From: Anaerolineales bacterium | GTDB taxonomy: Bacteria > Chloroflexota > Anaerolineae > Anaerolineales > Villigracilaceae | DNA length: 64,000 nt | NCBI GenBank assembly: GCA_016789365.1 | Contig: JAEURH010000004.1 | Span: 1 to 64,000 of the forward strand | Direction: 5' to 3' | Shown: positions 9,055 through 16,626 of the stretch, piece by piece | Position numbering within the stretch: position 1 is the stretch's first letter | Layout of the letters: each line of letters begins with the position of its first letter | Translations under genes and position numbers: made by a program | Notes under the pieces: model-generated | What the model was told of the DNA's origin: nothing | What the model saw: the letters and a program-made list of their open reading frames with translations, nothing else | Database searches by the model: none

Positions 9055-9060
9055 ATTATA
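9055..9060 (-). promoter_or_regulatory. -10 box of the DUF433-DUF5615 operon
   Basis: TATAAT within ATCAGGTATAAT on the minus strand, 41 bases upstream of the DUF433 start. The extended 12-mer is identical to that of glyQS. Confidence 0.55.
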
Positions 9061-9102
9061 CCTGATGAAAAGACAATAGACCGTGGACGATGGACGGTTT
9101 TA

Positions 9103-9123
9103 TTTTCGCTTCGGATTTAAGGG
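9103..9123. repeat. 21-bp direct repeat bounding the toxin-antitoxin unit (copy 2)
   Basis: This is an exact second copy of 8286-8306, located upstream of the DUF433 promoter. Recombination between the copies would remove the promoter and both genes and leave one copy. Confidence 0.8.
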
Positions 9124-9194
9124 GAAATGAAAGAATAAAAAAAGAATATAAAAAATGTCAAGTGATTTAATATATCGAAATTATTATTAGATTT

Positions 9195-11087
9195 CTAAGG
9201 CAACCAAATGGGACAATCAGCTTGATTACTATTCCCATCAGCCAAGTAGGTTAGATTAGTTCCATCGATATTTACTGTATAAAAAATAGGCATATTACCT
9301 GACCAATAGCCTAATAATATTTTTCTGCCGTCTGGAGACCATGAGCAAAAGTAAGTCCAATCCGCCACTAATTCAGTCGTCAAATTGACTTGTTCAGAAC
9401 CATCTGGGTTCATAATAAAAATGTCATCTTCTCCATCCCTACTAGAAGAGAATAATATTTTGTTGCCATCCAATGACCAAGCCTCAAAAGAGTTGTTTCC
9501 CTGCCCATTTGTCAAATTGAATAAACCTGTGCCATCTACATTCATAATAAATAAATCAAGTACTCCGTCTCTATTAGAAGAAAACAATATTTTGCTACCG
9601 TCCAATGACCAAGACTCAAAAGAGTTGTTTCCCTGACCATTTGTCAAATTAACTGGCTCTGTATAATCCGAGTTCATAACAAATATGTCATAAGTCCCAG
9701 AAGATACGCTACTACGAGAATGATAAGCCACTTGCTTACCATCTGGCGACCAAGCCCCAAACCCATCTACTCCTGCCATGCTTGTCAAATTGATTAAGTT
9801 TGTTCCTTCAACATCCATAACATAAATAGGGTCTCTTGTATAAGCACCTGCAACAATCGCACTAAACCAAATACTATTGCCATCTGGTGATAAGGTCACA
9901 AATCCAACATTGCCAAGGTATTTAGGCGTCGATAGTTTAACTTGTTCATTCCCATCTGCCGATATAAGAAATATATCTCCATCCTCGGATGTAATTAGAC
10001 GCCCATCAGGTAGCCAAGCACCTAAGTATTTGCCAGCTACCTCTTTAATATTCGTGCCATCAACATTCATGATAAATAAATCTCTATAAGAATCAAAGGC
10101 AATTTTATTAGCATCAGGAGACAAAGAAACAATTTGTCTAACATTGCTATCGTCCGTTAGTCTAATCGGATTTGTGCCATCAGAGTTAATAGAATAAATA
10201 TTGTTATCAGCCACATATAGTATTTTTCCAGAGCCACCTCCAATAGAGGTTGGAATCGATGTTGGCGTTTTGGTTTTTGTAGGTGTTGGGTTTTCAGTTA
10301 TAAAAATCGAGGGAGATGTATTCAAACTTACTATATCTGTTATAGTATAAGTAGGTTCTAATTTTTCAAATCGAATTAAGGGAGGTAAACCATAAATCAT
10401 AGCCAATCCAAGTCCAATCAAAACGAAAATACCTAAAAATCTTCTAAAAAACACTTGTGACTTAATTTGGGAAATCAGATTATTTACACTTGACTTTATA
10501 TTTAATTGCCTAATAAAACTACGAAAGAGCGAAAAAATCCTCACCCAAAATGAAGGTTTCTCTTCTTGTTTCTCTAATTCTTCTACAATTTCTTCCACAA
10601 AGAATTTATCAGACTGAGTAAATGCAACATATTCTTTTTGTAAATTAAAATCGGCTTCGATGCGTTTTGCTTTCTCATTAAGAGCCAACATTATCTTTTT
10701 GTAGCCATCATCTTCAAACAAGTCTACCCAGTGATAAATACTTAATCGATTAGGTACTTCACATTCTTCTAAGCGAACAGGAATAATAAAAATTGTCCCT
10801 TCGGGTTTTTCATCTGCAACATCTAAAGCAAATTTTATTTCTTTTTGAACATATCCCTCTCGGTTAATTGATTTTTCTGATAAACAAACGATTACTACAT
10901 CTGATTCACGAATTGCTTTTGGAATTTCCACTTGCCAATTTTGCCCTGCAATTAAATTTTCAGCATCCAACCAAGCATCCACGCCATCGGCTGTTAGGCG
11001 TTTGTATAAGTCTCGCACGGCAGGTTTGTCCGCAGAGGCGTGGCAGAGAAAAACTTTGAGAGGGCGTTTGTTGTCAACGGACTTCAT
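9195..11087 (-). CDS. TIR domain - transmembrane - TolB-type beta-propeller protein
   Basis: The 630-residue protein has an N-terminal TIR domain (about 8-140: KVFLCHASADK, DGVDAWLDAENL, and Glu83 in GYVQKEIKFAL, which aligns with the catalytic glutamate of NAD-cleaving TIRs). A single membrane helix follows (about 216-238), then a Thr/Pro-rich linker (265-287) and PD40/TolB-like propeller repeats (288-630; NIYSINSDGTNPIRLT, DIFIMNPDGSEQVNLT). Two consecutive blades are nearly identical at DNA level with a 132-bp spacing (9481-9519 against 9613-9651). The TIR domain should be cytoplasmic and the propeller external. The start at 11087 is supported by similarity to the duplicate start at 11698. 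Confidence 0.85.
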   Translation of the reverse strand: MKSVDNKRPLKVFLCHASADKPAVRDLYKRLTADGVDAWLDAENLIAGQNWQVEIPKAIRESDVVIVCLSEKSINREGYVQKEIKFALDVADEKPEGTIFIIPVRLEECEVPNRLSIYHWVDLFEDDGYKKIMLALNEKAKRIEADFNLQKEYVAFTQSDKFFVEEIVEELEKQEEKPSFWVRIFSLFRSFIRQLNIKSSVNNLISQIKSQVFFRRFLGIFVLIGLGLAMIYGLPPLIRFEKLEPTYTITDIVSLNTSPSIFITENPTPTKTKTPTSIPTSIGGGSGKILYVADNNIYSINSDGTNPIRLTDDSNVRQIVSLSPDANKIAFDSYRDLFIMNVDGTNIKEVAGKYLGAWLPDGRLITSEDGDIFLISADGNEQVKLSTPKYLGNVGFVTLSPDGNSIWFSAIVAGAYTRDPIYVMDVEGTNLINLTSMAGVDGFGAWSPDGKQVAYHSRSSVSSGTYDIFVMNSDYTEPVNLTNGQGNNSFESWSLDGSKILFSSNRDGVLDLFIMNVDGTGLFNLTNGQGNNSFEAWSLDGNKILFSSSRDGEDDIFIMNPDGSEQVNLTTELVADWTYFCSWSPDGRKILLGYWSGNMPIFYTVNIDGTNLTYLADGNSNQADCPIWLP

Positions 11088-11113
11088 AACGGATTCACGG
11101 AGTTAAACAGATT
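11041..11113. repeat. Direct repeat covering the TIR gene start (copy 1)
   Basis: This segment, which spans the first codons of the TIR gene and about 26 bases upstream, recurs with few mismatches at 11652-11724, 611 bp away. The hicBA operon lies between the copies. Weaker similarity continues leftward (10963-11040 against 11582-11651). Confidence 0.85.
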
Positions 11114-11139
11114 TGTTAGGCATTTGGTTTTGGGTATAG

Positions 11140-11352
11140 TTACAGTAATTTCTTAAATTCTTCGATGGTCAACCCTGCGTCTTTGATAATCCCACCCATT
11201 GTAAAAGCATTAATTGGATTATTGCGCGGGATGATAATAATTCGGTCATCTTTCGCCATTGAGATATGCTTTCCTTGGCGAATCACACGAAACCCCGCTT
11301 TTTCAAAAGCCTTTACTGCTCGTTGATGTTGAATTCCCGCCAATTTGGGCAT
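11140..11352 (-). CDS. hicA: HicA-type mRNA interferase toxin
   Basis: The 70-residue protein shows the HicA/YcfA double-stranded-RNA-binding-like fold: RAVKAFEKAGFRVIRQGKHISM, with the His of GKHISM as the presumed catalytic residue, then IIIPRNNPINAFTMGGIIKDAGLT. It would cleave mRNA when free of HicB. The gene follows hicB with a 2-bp gap. Order HicB then HicA is the reverse of the order in many hicAB loci, but is a known variant. Confidence 0.9.
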   Translation of the reverse strand: MPKLAGIQHQRAVKAFEKAGFRVIRQGKHISMAKDDRIIIIPRNNPINAFTMGGIIKDAGLTIEEFKKLL

Positions 11353-11354
11353 AA

Positions 11355-11552
11355 TTACATTGGAACCTCAACCAAACGAGTTTCTTTATCTTGATTCAAA
11401 ATTTCAATTGTTTCAAGATACGTTTGTATCGCATCTTTGATATTTTCAATCGCTTCTGCTTCCGTCTCCCCTTGTGACCAACATCCTGGAAGTCCAGGTA
11501 CCCAAACAGCAAAGCCTTCATCTGTTTCTTCGAGTCGAATTTTGTAAATCAT
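11355..11552 (-). CDS. hicB: HicB-type antitoxin
   Basis: The 65-residue protein has the partial RNase H-like HicB core (YKIRLEETDEGFAVWVPGLPGCWSQGET, then AIENIKDAIQTYLE). ATG 11552 is preferred because a perfect AAGGAG lies 6 bases upstream; the frame is open to a TTG at 11588, but that would read through the ribosome site and the -10 box. There is no obvious DNA-binding extension, so autoregulation may depend on the HicAB complex. Confidence 0.9.
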   Translation of the reverse strand: MIYKIRLEETDEGFAVWVPGLPGCWSQGETEAEAIENIKDAIQTYLETIEILNQDKETRLVEVPM

Positions 11553-11574
11553 TTTATCTCCTTGCAATGTTTCT

Positions 11575-11604
11575 ATTATAACTCGCAATCCATGCCATCG
11601 TCAG
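11575..11604 (-). promoter_or_regulatory. Candidate hicBA promoter
   Basis: On the minus strand CTGACG (11599-11604) is followed after 18 bases by TATAAT (11575-11580), 22 bases before the hicB start. The -35 lies inside the TIR pseudogene fragment, so the promoter may have been created or captured at the junction. Confidence 0.5.
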
Positions 11605-11698
11605 TTAGACGTTTGTATAAGTCTCACACACGGATTTGGTCATTGTGTGCGTGGCAGAGAAATACTTTGAGAGGGCGTTTGTTGTCAACGGACTTCAT
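11583..11698 (-). pseudogene. Broken duplicate of the TIR gene 5' end
   Basis: From ATG 11698 the minus strand reads MKSVDNKRPLKVFLCHA, identical to the first 17 residues of the TIR protein. It continues HNDQIRV, meets TGA, and goes on in the same frame as DLYKRLTDDGMDCE, matching DLYKRLTADGVDAW of the intact gene (about residues 26-39). The stop replaces an Arg codon (CGA to TGA), and the fragment ends where hicBA begins. It is a decayed partial copy, not a functional gene. Confidence 0.85.
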
Positions 11699-11724
11699 AA
11701 CGGATTCACGGAGTTAAACGGATT
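11652..11724. repeat. Direct repeat covering the TIR gene start (copy 2)
   Basis: This is the second copy of 11041-11113, at the start of the pseudogene fragment. Confidence 0.85.
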
Positions 11725-11813
11725 TGGTGTTTGTATGAATTAGGATAATTATACATCGTGAGGAATCTGTTTTTGTCCGTGAGTCTGTGAAAGAGTCCGT
11801 TTACAGTTTATTC

Positions 11814-12359
11814 CTATTTATGCCCCTTGAAACCATATTCCGAAGTTAATGGGTCAACGAAAAGGTCTGGTTCTTTAGGCGGATACCTAGTAAAAATTAG
11901 AAAAGAAATCAGTATCACTATCAAAAAGAATATGCCTATCATTATCGTCAGCCAGCTTGCTGATAATTCTTTCAAAAACTGGGCACCAGTCACTTGTGCA
12001 ATGGCAATCACAACAAAAAACGCACCAATATCCAATGCAAGGATATTCTTTTTTGTTATATATTTATATCCATACACAATGGCTATCATAGCAACTGGAA
12101 TTGTATAAAGTGCTATTGTCTTTGCTGGGATGAACGAACTGATTTTGTATCCCCCCGTAATAAACTCAATCAGATATAACAAAAAGAGGGGCCAAAAGGC
12201 TATCTTGATATGCTCCCAATAACTTTCATTGACAGCCGAAAAAATCGCGACAAATTTGTTGTGCTTGCTCCAATCGTATGTAAAGTGCAAAACAGAACCA
12301 ATCAAAAAAAGCGGCACAATCATCCAAATATCAAGCGTAACGATTTGGTTTATGTCCAT
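11814..12359 (-). CDS. Multi-pass membrane protein, DUF6512-like
   Basis: The 181-residue protein has about six hydrophobic helices. The stretch LHFTYDWSKHNKFVAIFSAV followed by NESYWEHIKIAFWP (about residues 24-57) is the hallmark I associate with DUF6512. A ribosome site (AGGAT) precedes the ATG. It has no known function; the conserved polar residues between helices 1 and 2 could form a metal or lipid site. It is on the same strand as its neighbours, but the 215-bp upstream space before hicBA suggests a separate unit. Confidence 0.65.
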   Translation of the reverse strand: MDINQIVTLDIWMIVPLFLIGSVLHFTYDWSKHNKFVAIFSAVNESYWEHIKIAFWPLFLLYLIEFITGGYKISSFIPAKTIALYTIPVAMIAIVYGYKYITKKNILALDIGAFFVVIAIAQVTGAQFLKELSASWLTIMIGIFFLIVILISFLIFTRYPPKEPDLFVDPLTSEYGFKGHK

Positions 12360-12403
12360 AGTCTTATCCTATTCTTGATTTGAGAATTAATTTCATTTCT
12401 CAA

Positions 12404-13351
12404 TCACGGCTTTAACTCGAAATTCAAAAATGTACCATCAATGCGATAGGCATCGCGTAAGCCTTTGTAGCCTAAGAACAACCATTTTTGAGAAGATGGA
12501 ACTGAAACAGAATTGGTCACAAACACATTAGGGTTAACGATACTTATCACAGAAAGATTATCGAATTTGAATGAAAGTGAATATCCATTGCCTTGTTCAA
12601 GTGCTTTTGTGCCTTGAATGGTGACATAATTTGATGGGTCTTTTTGAATAAAGACCGTTCTCTGCGGGTTTCCATTTAACAAAATCATCATCAAACCTTG
12701 TGAATTGATATCAGGCTGAGCGAATATTCCCATCAACAAATCAACATTGGTCAACTCTCTGAGGCGGATGGTAAATGTCACTGTACCACTTTCAGGCAAT
12801 GGGGCAAATAATCCATAGACTTCACTTTCGCCACGTCCAGTACGATGATAGAGAAAATCTAAATCGCCAAACTCTGCCGAAAAAACATGCACAGGTTCTC
12901 GAAGACAACCATCGCCTCGCTCTACGGTTTGAATTGTTGATGGATACCCACGCCACAGACTACTAATGCAGCCTTTCATCCAATCTTCACCAAGTGGCAC
13001 AGGCGGAATCGGAGAAGGAGTTAAAGTCGGTGTATCTGTTGGCGGAACAGGTGTTGAAGTTGGCGCGCCAGGCGGAACTGTATCTGTGGGAATGGGTGAT
13101 GGCGTGAAAGTTAGTGTAGGTGTTTGCGTTTCTGCACCTGCTGTGCCATTTAGAAAAGGAAATGAAGAGGATGAAAACATAAAGATTACAATAATCACTA
13201 AAAGCAAAACGAAAATAATAGCAATCGTTTGCCAATAATCTAATATGCTTTTTCCTGTATTAATTGTATTTCCATTACCTGTAACAATGACGCTATCTGA
13301 TACATCCCCATCAATATCTGCTTGATTATTCGGATTCTTACTTTTACCCAT
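12404..13351 (-). CDS. Membrane-anchored protein with GDVSDSVIV-type N-terminus and external beta domain
   Basis: The 315-residue protein starts with a short beta-helix-like segment (ADIDGDVSDSVIVTGNGNTI, about residues 11-30), then one membrane helix (about 40-62), a Thr/Pro linker rich in PTDT repeats (about 75-115) and a roughly 200-residue C-terminal domain of predicted beta strands. ATG 13351 is chosen because AAAGGTGG sits just upstream; a GTG three codons earlier overlaps that site. The N-terminal motif occurs next to signalling and conflict-system domains in Chloroflexota and Cyanobacteria (recollection). The C-terminal domain may be an external ligand-binding module. I do not recognise it. 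Confidence 0.6.
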   Translation of the reverse strand: MGKSKNPNNQADIDGDVSDSVIVTGNGNTINTGKSILDYWQTIAIIFVLLLVIIVIFMFSSSSFPFLNGTAGAETQTPTLTFTPSPIPTDTVPPGAPTSTPVPPTDTPTLTPSPIPPVPLGEDWMKGCISSLWRGYPSTIQTVERGDGCLREPVHVFSAEFGDLDFLYHRTGRGESEVYGLFAPLPESGTVTFTIRLRELTNVDLLMGIFAQPDINSQGLMMILLNGNPQRTVFIQKDPSNYVTIQGTKALEQGNGYSLSFKFDNLSVISIVNPNVFVTNSVSVPSSQKWLFLGYKGLRDAYRIDGTFLNFELKP

Positions 13352-13441
13352 CGTATCCACCTTTCTGTAATGACGGCAAGCTTAACTACAATTGATAAAA
13401 TTATACAACGAAAACGAAACGATACAACCATATTCAGCGCG

Positions 13442-13447
13442 TATAAT
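13442..13447 (+). promoter_or_regulatory. -10 box directly in front of the phosphoesterase start
   Basis: TATAAT is separated from ATG 13454 by six bases, which would place transcription initiation at or next to the A of the start codon. No Shine-Dalgarno sequence fits in this space, so a leaderless mRNA is predicted. Confidence 0.55.
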
Positions 13448-13453
13448 TTGCCT

Positions 13454-14821
13454 ATGCTCATCATCATCAGTGACCTTCACCTGCGCGACGGCACCACCGC
13501 CGATTCGATTTCACCCAGTGCTTTTCGTTTGTTTGCGCGTCGCCTCACAGAAACCGCCCGTTTTGCTTCCATTCGCCAAGATGGAAAATATCGCCCGATT
13601 GAAAATATTGATGTTCTACTTTTAGGCGACATTATTGACACGATTTATTCTACAAAATGGCTGGATACACCCCCGTCCGCTTCAAACTACATTCGACCTT
13701 GGTCTGATTCAACAAACCCTCATTATGCTACCAAGTTAGCAGAAGTGACAGACGGCATCCTTGCACATAATGAAGAATCATTATCTATACTACGCAGGCT
13801 TGCCAGTGGGGAAGAAATAAAACTTGCGCCTGCTACCAATCATGGCGAACCTGATTATCAAAGCAAAGAACAAATTCCAGTAAAAGTTCGCATTCATTAT
13901 ATGGTTGGGAATCATGATTGGTATTATCACCTCAAAGGGGAGGCGTTTGACCAAATCCGCTTGAAGATGATTCAAAAGATGGGGTTGAGCAACCCAGTTT
14001 CCCCGTTCCCGTATGAAGCGGAAGAATCTCCTATCATCAAAGATTTATTTGAACGTCATAAAGTTTATGCACGACATGGCGATAAGCATGATATGTTTAA
14101 TTACGATAAAGAAAAAGGGCGTGAACATAGCACGGTGGGCGATGCTTTTGCAATGGAAGTGAGCACTCGTTTTCCAATTGAAGTGCAAAAAAGATTTGGT
14201 GATGAATTGCCAAGCGGCATTATTGATAGCCTACGAAAGATTTCAAACATCCGCCCTGCATTGGCGGCACCGATTTGGATTAGTGGACAAATTAATCAGT
14301 TTGTTGAAAAGCGTGCGCTAGAAAAGGAATTAAAAAAAGTTTGGGATGATATTGCTGATGAATATTTGCAATTGGATTTTGTGCGCCAAGCCGATAAAGC
14401 CTTTCAGTTTGATGTTGTGGATGTGATGGAGTTGATTATCAAAATTTCGGGGCGGGCTTCGTTTAAGACTATTAATGATGTGATTTTATGGGTACGAAAA
14501 AAAATGTGGGGTGGGCATCATTCGTTTTCACATTATGCACATCAAGAACCTGCTTTTATAAATGGTCAGGCACAATATATTGTGTATGGACACACACATC
14601 ATCATGAAATTGTGCCATTGGGATTAAATACAAAAATGCCAAAACCTGAAAGTCAAATTTATTTCAATTCAGGTACATGGCATTCATATTATGATTTGGC
14701 GATTCAAAATTCTAAGAAACAACAGTTTGTTCCGTATCAAGCACTGACGTATTTAACATTCTATAATAATGAAGAACATGATGGTCGGCATTTTGAAACG
14801 TGGTCTGGGGCGTATGCTTAA
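13454..14821 (+). CDS. Calcineurin-like metallophosphoesterase
   Basis: The 455-residue protein has the full set of metal-binding motifs: ISDLHLRDG (near residue 5), LLLGDIID, MVGNHDW, ARHGDKHD and a late VYGHTHHHE, ending with the FNSGTWH strand. The middle part is helical and longer than in simple phosphodiesterases. The substrate is unknown (a phosphodiester or nucleotide). ATG 13454 begins the first motif as usual for the family; an upstream in-frame ATG at 13322 would overlap the divergent gene and encodes a non-conserved extension. Confidence 0.85.
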   Translation: MLIIISDLHLRDGTTADSISPSAFRLFARRLTETARFASIRQDGKYRPIENIDVLLLGDIIDTIYSTKWLDTPPSASNYIRPWSDSTNPHYATKLAEVTDGILAHNEESLSILRRLASGEEIKLAPATNHGEPDYQSKEQIPVKVRIHYMVGNHDWYYHLKGEAFDQIRLKMIQKMGLSNPVSPFPYEAEESPIIKDLFERHKVYARHGDKHDMFNYDKEKGREHSTVGDAFAMEVSTRFPIEVQKRFGDELPSGIIDSLRKISNIRPALAAPIWISGQINQFVEKRALEKELKKVWDDIADEYLQLDFVRQADKAFQFDVVDVMELIIKISGRASFKTINDVILWVRKKMWGGHHSFSHYAHQEPAFINGQAQYIVYGHTHHHEIVPLGLNTKMPKPESQIYFNSGTWHSYYDLAIQNSKKQQFVPYQALTYLTFYNNEEHDGRHFETWSGAYA

Positions 14822-14823
14822 TG

Positions 14824-15183
14824 TTATGGCATTGATTGCAACCAAGCATAAGCCAGACCAGCAAAAAATAAGTTGAAGGCTAAGATAGCGGCGGTAGTGA
14901 TAAAAGATAATATTCCGATGACAAGGGCGGCGATGGCTAGTTGACGATTTGCTTCATTCTTTTGCAGTGACATAAATGCTAAAACTGCGCCTGCTAAGGG
15001 CAATATTACGGCAATACACATCAATACTTGACTCAAAATCCATAGCACGCTGTTCATGGGAACAGCCTCACCATTTTGAGGGGTGATTCCAACTGAAATA
15101 CAGCAAAGGAAAGTAGATGATAATGAAAGGATTAATCCAATAATTGGTTTGTTGGATTTGGGTTGTAATTGTTGTTCGGTCAT
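14824..15183 (-). CDS. Small four-helix membrane protein (DUF4190-like)
   Basis: The 119-residue protein has a short cytoplasmic N-terminus (TEQQLQPKSNKP), then four hydrophobic segments with Gly- and Ala-rich helices (IIGLILSLSSTFLCC, WILSQVLMCIAVILPLAGAVLAF, ALVIGILSFITTAAILAFNL). This is the pattern of DUF4190-type proteins of unknown function. It ends 2 bp from the convergent phosphoesterase gene and lies 15 bp after the upstream membrane gene, with which it is probably co-transcribed. Confidence 0.65.
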   Translation of the reverse strand: MTEQQLQPKSNKPIIGLILSLSSTFLCCISVGITPQNGEAVPMNSVLWILSQVLMCIAVILPLAGAVLAFMSLQKNEANRQLAIAALVIGILSFITTAAILAFNLFFAGLAYAWLQSMP

Positions 15184-15198
15184 GTGTTTTCCTAAAAT

Positions 15199-16008
15199 TT
15201 ATTTTTGAAACGTCTCGCGCCAGATTTCTAGCGGGTTATCTCCAAGCCTCAAACTTAATCCATGCAAGAGCAAGCCGAATTGAGAGAGTGCAAACCATAT
15301 CAAAAAGATTGTTATTGAAATAGAAGCGTTATCAATCCATTTTGGGGTGGATTGGATGATTTCATTTACTTGCTCGCGCCAGCCAGATAATTGTGTGTCG
15401 TAACCTTCTAAAACTTGCAAAAGATTTTGCAAGTTTTGTTTTGTAGATTCAAAGTCACCGCCGAGTAGATAGGAAATATCGCTAATGAAAACGGCTGTTT
15501 TTTCGACAAGCGCTTGCATGTTTTCAATTTCGGTATCGAGCGTATCGGAGTTTGAGATGACTTCTCGTAATAAATCTTCGCCTGGGATTTGTAGATTAAT
15601 AAATGGAATCGAATTCAATTGTTCAATAGTAGCAAGCAAATCTTTTAGGGTTTGACGAATTTCGCTAATTTGAACGCGGGTGGTTGCTAAACTAGGAATC
15701 AGTCCTTCGCTTAAAGTTTTGCTCATGTCCTCCAGCACTTGGTCGGCGGGTTTAGGTTGTGATGAAAAAGAAGCCAACGCATCTTCAGCAGATTGGATGA
15801 TGCGTAAGGCGTGTTCCACTTCATCTTTGGCACTGCGTAAATCGGTTTGGATTTGGGAAAGTTGTGTGTCAATGTCTGTCAGTTGGGCGGTGGCTTTTTC
15901 GGTGAGAGGGGTGTTGTATGCCCAAGCGGCGATGATTCCGACCAGACTCAAAATGAGGAAAAGTGAACTTAAGCCGATGAGGGTGTAGGTGATGATTTTG
16001 CGAGCCAT
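15199..16008 (-). CDS. Membrane protein with a long extracytoplasmic coiled coil
   Basis: The 269-residue protein has an N-terminal membrane helix (about 8-30), a long heptad-like helical region (about 35-215; TQLSQIQTDLRSAKDEVEHA) and a C-terminal membrane helix (about 227-250, ISITIFLIWFALSQFGLLLHG). The architecture suggests a two-anchor spacer or sensor. AAAGGATT precedes the ATG, and a TATAAT -10 box lies at about 16032-16037. I recognise no named family. Confidence 0.65.
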   Translation of the reverse strand: MARKIITYTLIGLSSLFLILSLVGIIAAWAYNTPLTEKATAQLTDIDTQLSQIQTDLRSAKDEVEHALRIIQSAEDALASFSSQPKPADQVLEDMSKTLSEGLIPSLATTRVQISEIRQTLKDLLATIEQLNSIPFINLQIPGEDLLREVISNSDTLDTEIENMQALVEKTAVFISDISYLLGGDFESTKQNLQNLLQVLEGYDTQLSGWREQVNEIIQSTPKWIDNASISITIFLIWFALSQFGLLLHGLSLRLGDNPLEIWRETFQK

Positions 16009-16052
16009 GTCAGAATCCTTTCGGTTTTGGAATTATACAGGGAAAGCAAAGG

Positions 16053-16141
16053 GTGCGTCGCACTTATGGGTTAAGACTAATTTGTTAAACAGAATAAGGC
16101 TTTCGGTTTGATTAGTTTTATTAAGTAGAGGTGCGACGCAC
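16053..16141. repeat. GTGCGTCGC hairpin element, copy 2 of 4
   Basis: Perfect 11-bp arms (GTGCGTCGCAC / GTGCGACGCAC) enclose a 67-nt loop. It lies in the roughly 300-bp gap between the divergent genes at 16008 and 16308. Confidence 0.85.
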
Positions 16142-16206
16142 TAAACTCCAATAGCAGAAACCAGTTTGAGGCTAAGAAAGAGGCGGTTTTAAGTCAAAAT
16201 TGGGTC

Positions 16207-16235
16207 TTGACAAATTTGTTCTATTAGACTATCAT
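16207..16235 (+). promoter_or_regulatory. Consensus sigma-70 promoter for the 73-residue gene
   Basis: TTGACA (16207-16212), a 17-bp spacer and TATCAT (16230-16235). It is one of the best -35/-10 pairs in the window and points at the gene starting at 16308. Confidence 0.75.
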
Positions 16236-16245
16236 CTAATTAGAT
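16234..16245. promoter_or_regulatory. Palindromic operator candidate at the promoter
   Basis: ATCTAATTAGAT is a perfect 12-bp palindrome that overlaps the end of the -10 box and the expected initiation point. A dimeric repressor bound here would block initiation. The ArsR-like regulator encoded downstream (16627-17718) is an obvious candidate. Confidence 0.4.
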
Positions 16246-16307
16246 ATTTGCCTAAAACAGTCATCCGCCTAAGTTTAATGGTTTTCTAACAGGATAGAGA
16301 GGTCGCC

Positions 16308-16529
16308 ATGTCTACTATGATTTGTGAAAAAGAAGATTGCCAAGTTTATACGCCTGCCAAATCCTCGGCATCGGCAGAGAAATCTGCGCGAACGCAATTC
16401 ACCCGCCAGACCGGGCAAGCATTGATTGCACTTGGGACGCTTTTGAAACACGTTCCCCCTTTCAATGAAACAATTGATAAAAACACAGGCGACACGCTGA
16501 TTTCGATTGGCAAAAAGTTGAAGAAGTAA
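16308..16529 (+). CDS. Small protein of unknown function
   Basis: The 73-residue product has two Cys near the N-terminus (MICEKEDC), a basic middle part and a helical C-terminal half (TGQALIALGTLLKHVPPFNETI...SIGKKLKK). A weak ribosome site (AGAGAGG) and a strong promoter precede it, and a terminator follows, so it is a genuine monocistronic gene. There is no membrane segment. I recognise no family. It lies directly before an ArsR-like regulator and a transporter. Confidence 0.65.
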   Translation: MSTMICEKEDCQVYTPAKSSASAEKSARTQFTRQTGQALIALGTLLKHVPPFNETIDKNTGDTLISIGKKLKK

Positions 16530-16536
16530 AATTGCT

Positions 16537-16589
16537 CCGTAGGGTCTGCGACCCTACGGTTTTATTATATGTGGTGGTCACAGACCGCC
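16537..16589. repeat. Double-hairpin intergenic element GGTCTG-GACC, copy 1 of 2
   Basis: The first hairpin (16537-16559) is CCGTAGGGTC-TGC-GACCCTACGG followed by TTTT, so it also works as an intrinsic terminator for the 73-residue gene. The second (16573-16589) is GGTGGTC-ACA-GACCGCC. The same two-hairpin layout recurs at 23995-24049. Confidence 0.75.
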
Positions 16590-16626
16590 TTTGAGCAAAA
16601 GATTAATTTGGAGCAACATAAAAAAA

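Noticed and set aside
8286..9123. Insertion sequence with terminal repeats
   Set aside because: The bounding repeats are direct, not inverted, and no transposase or integrase is encoded between them.
11355..11588. Longer HicB starting at TTG 11588
   Set aside because: The extension would translate the -10 box and the AAGGAG site; ATG 11552 has ideal spacing.
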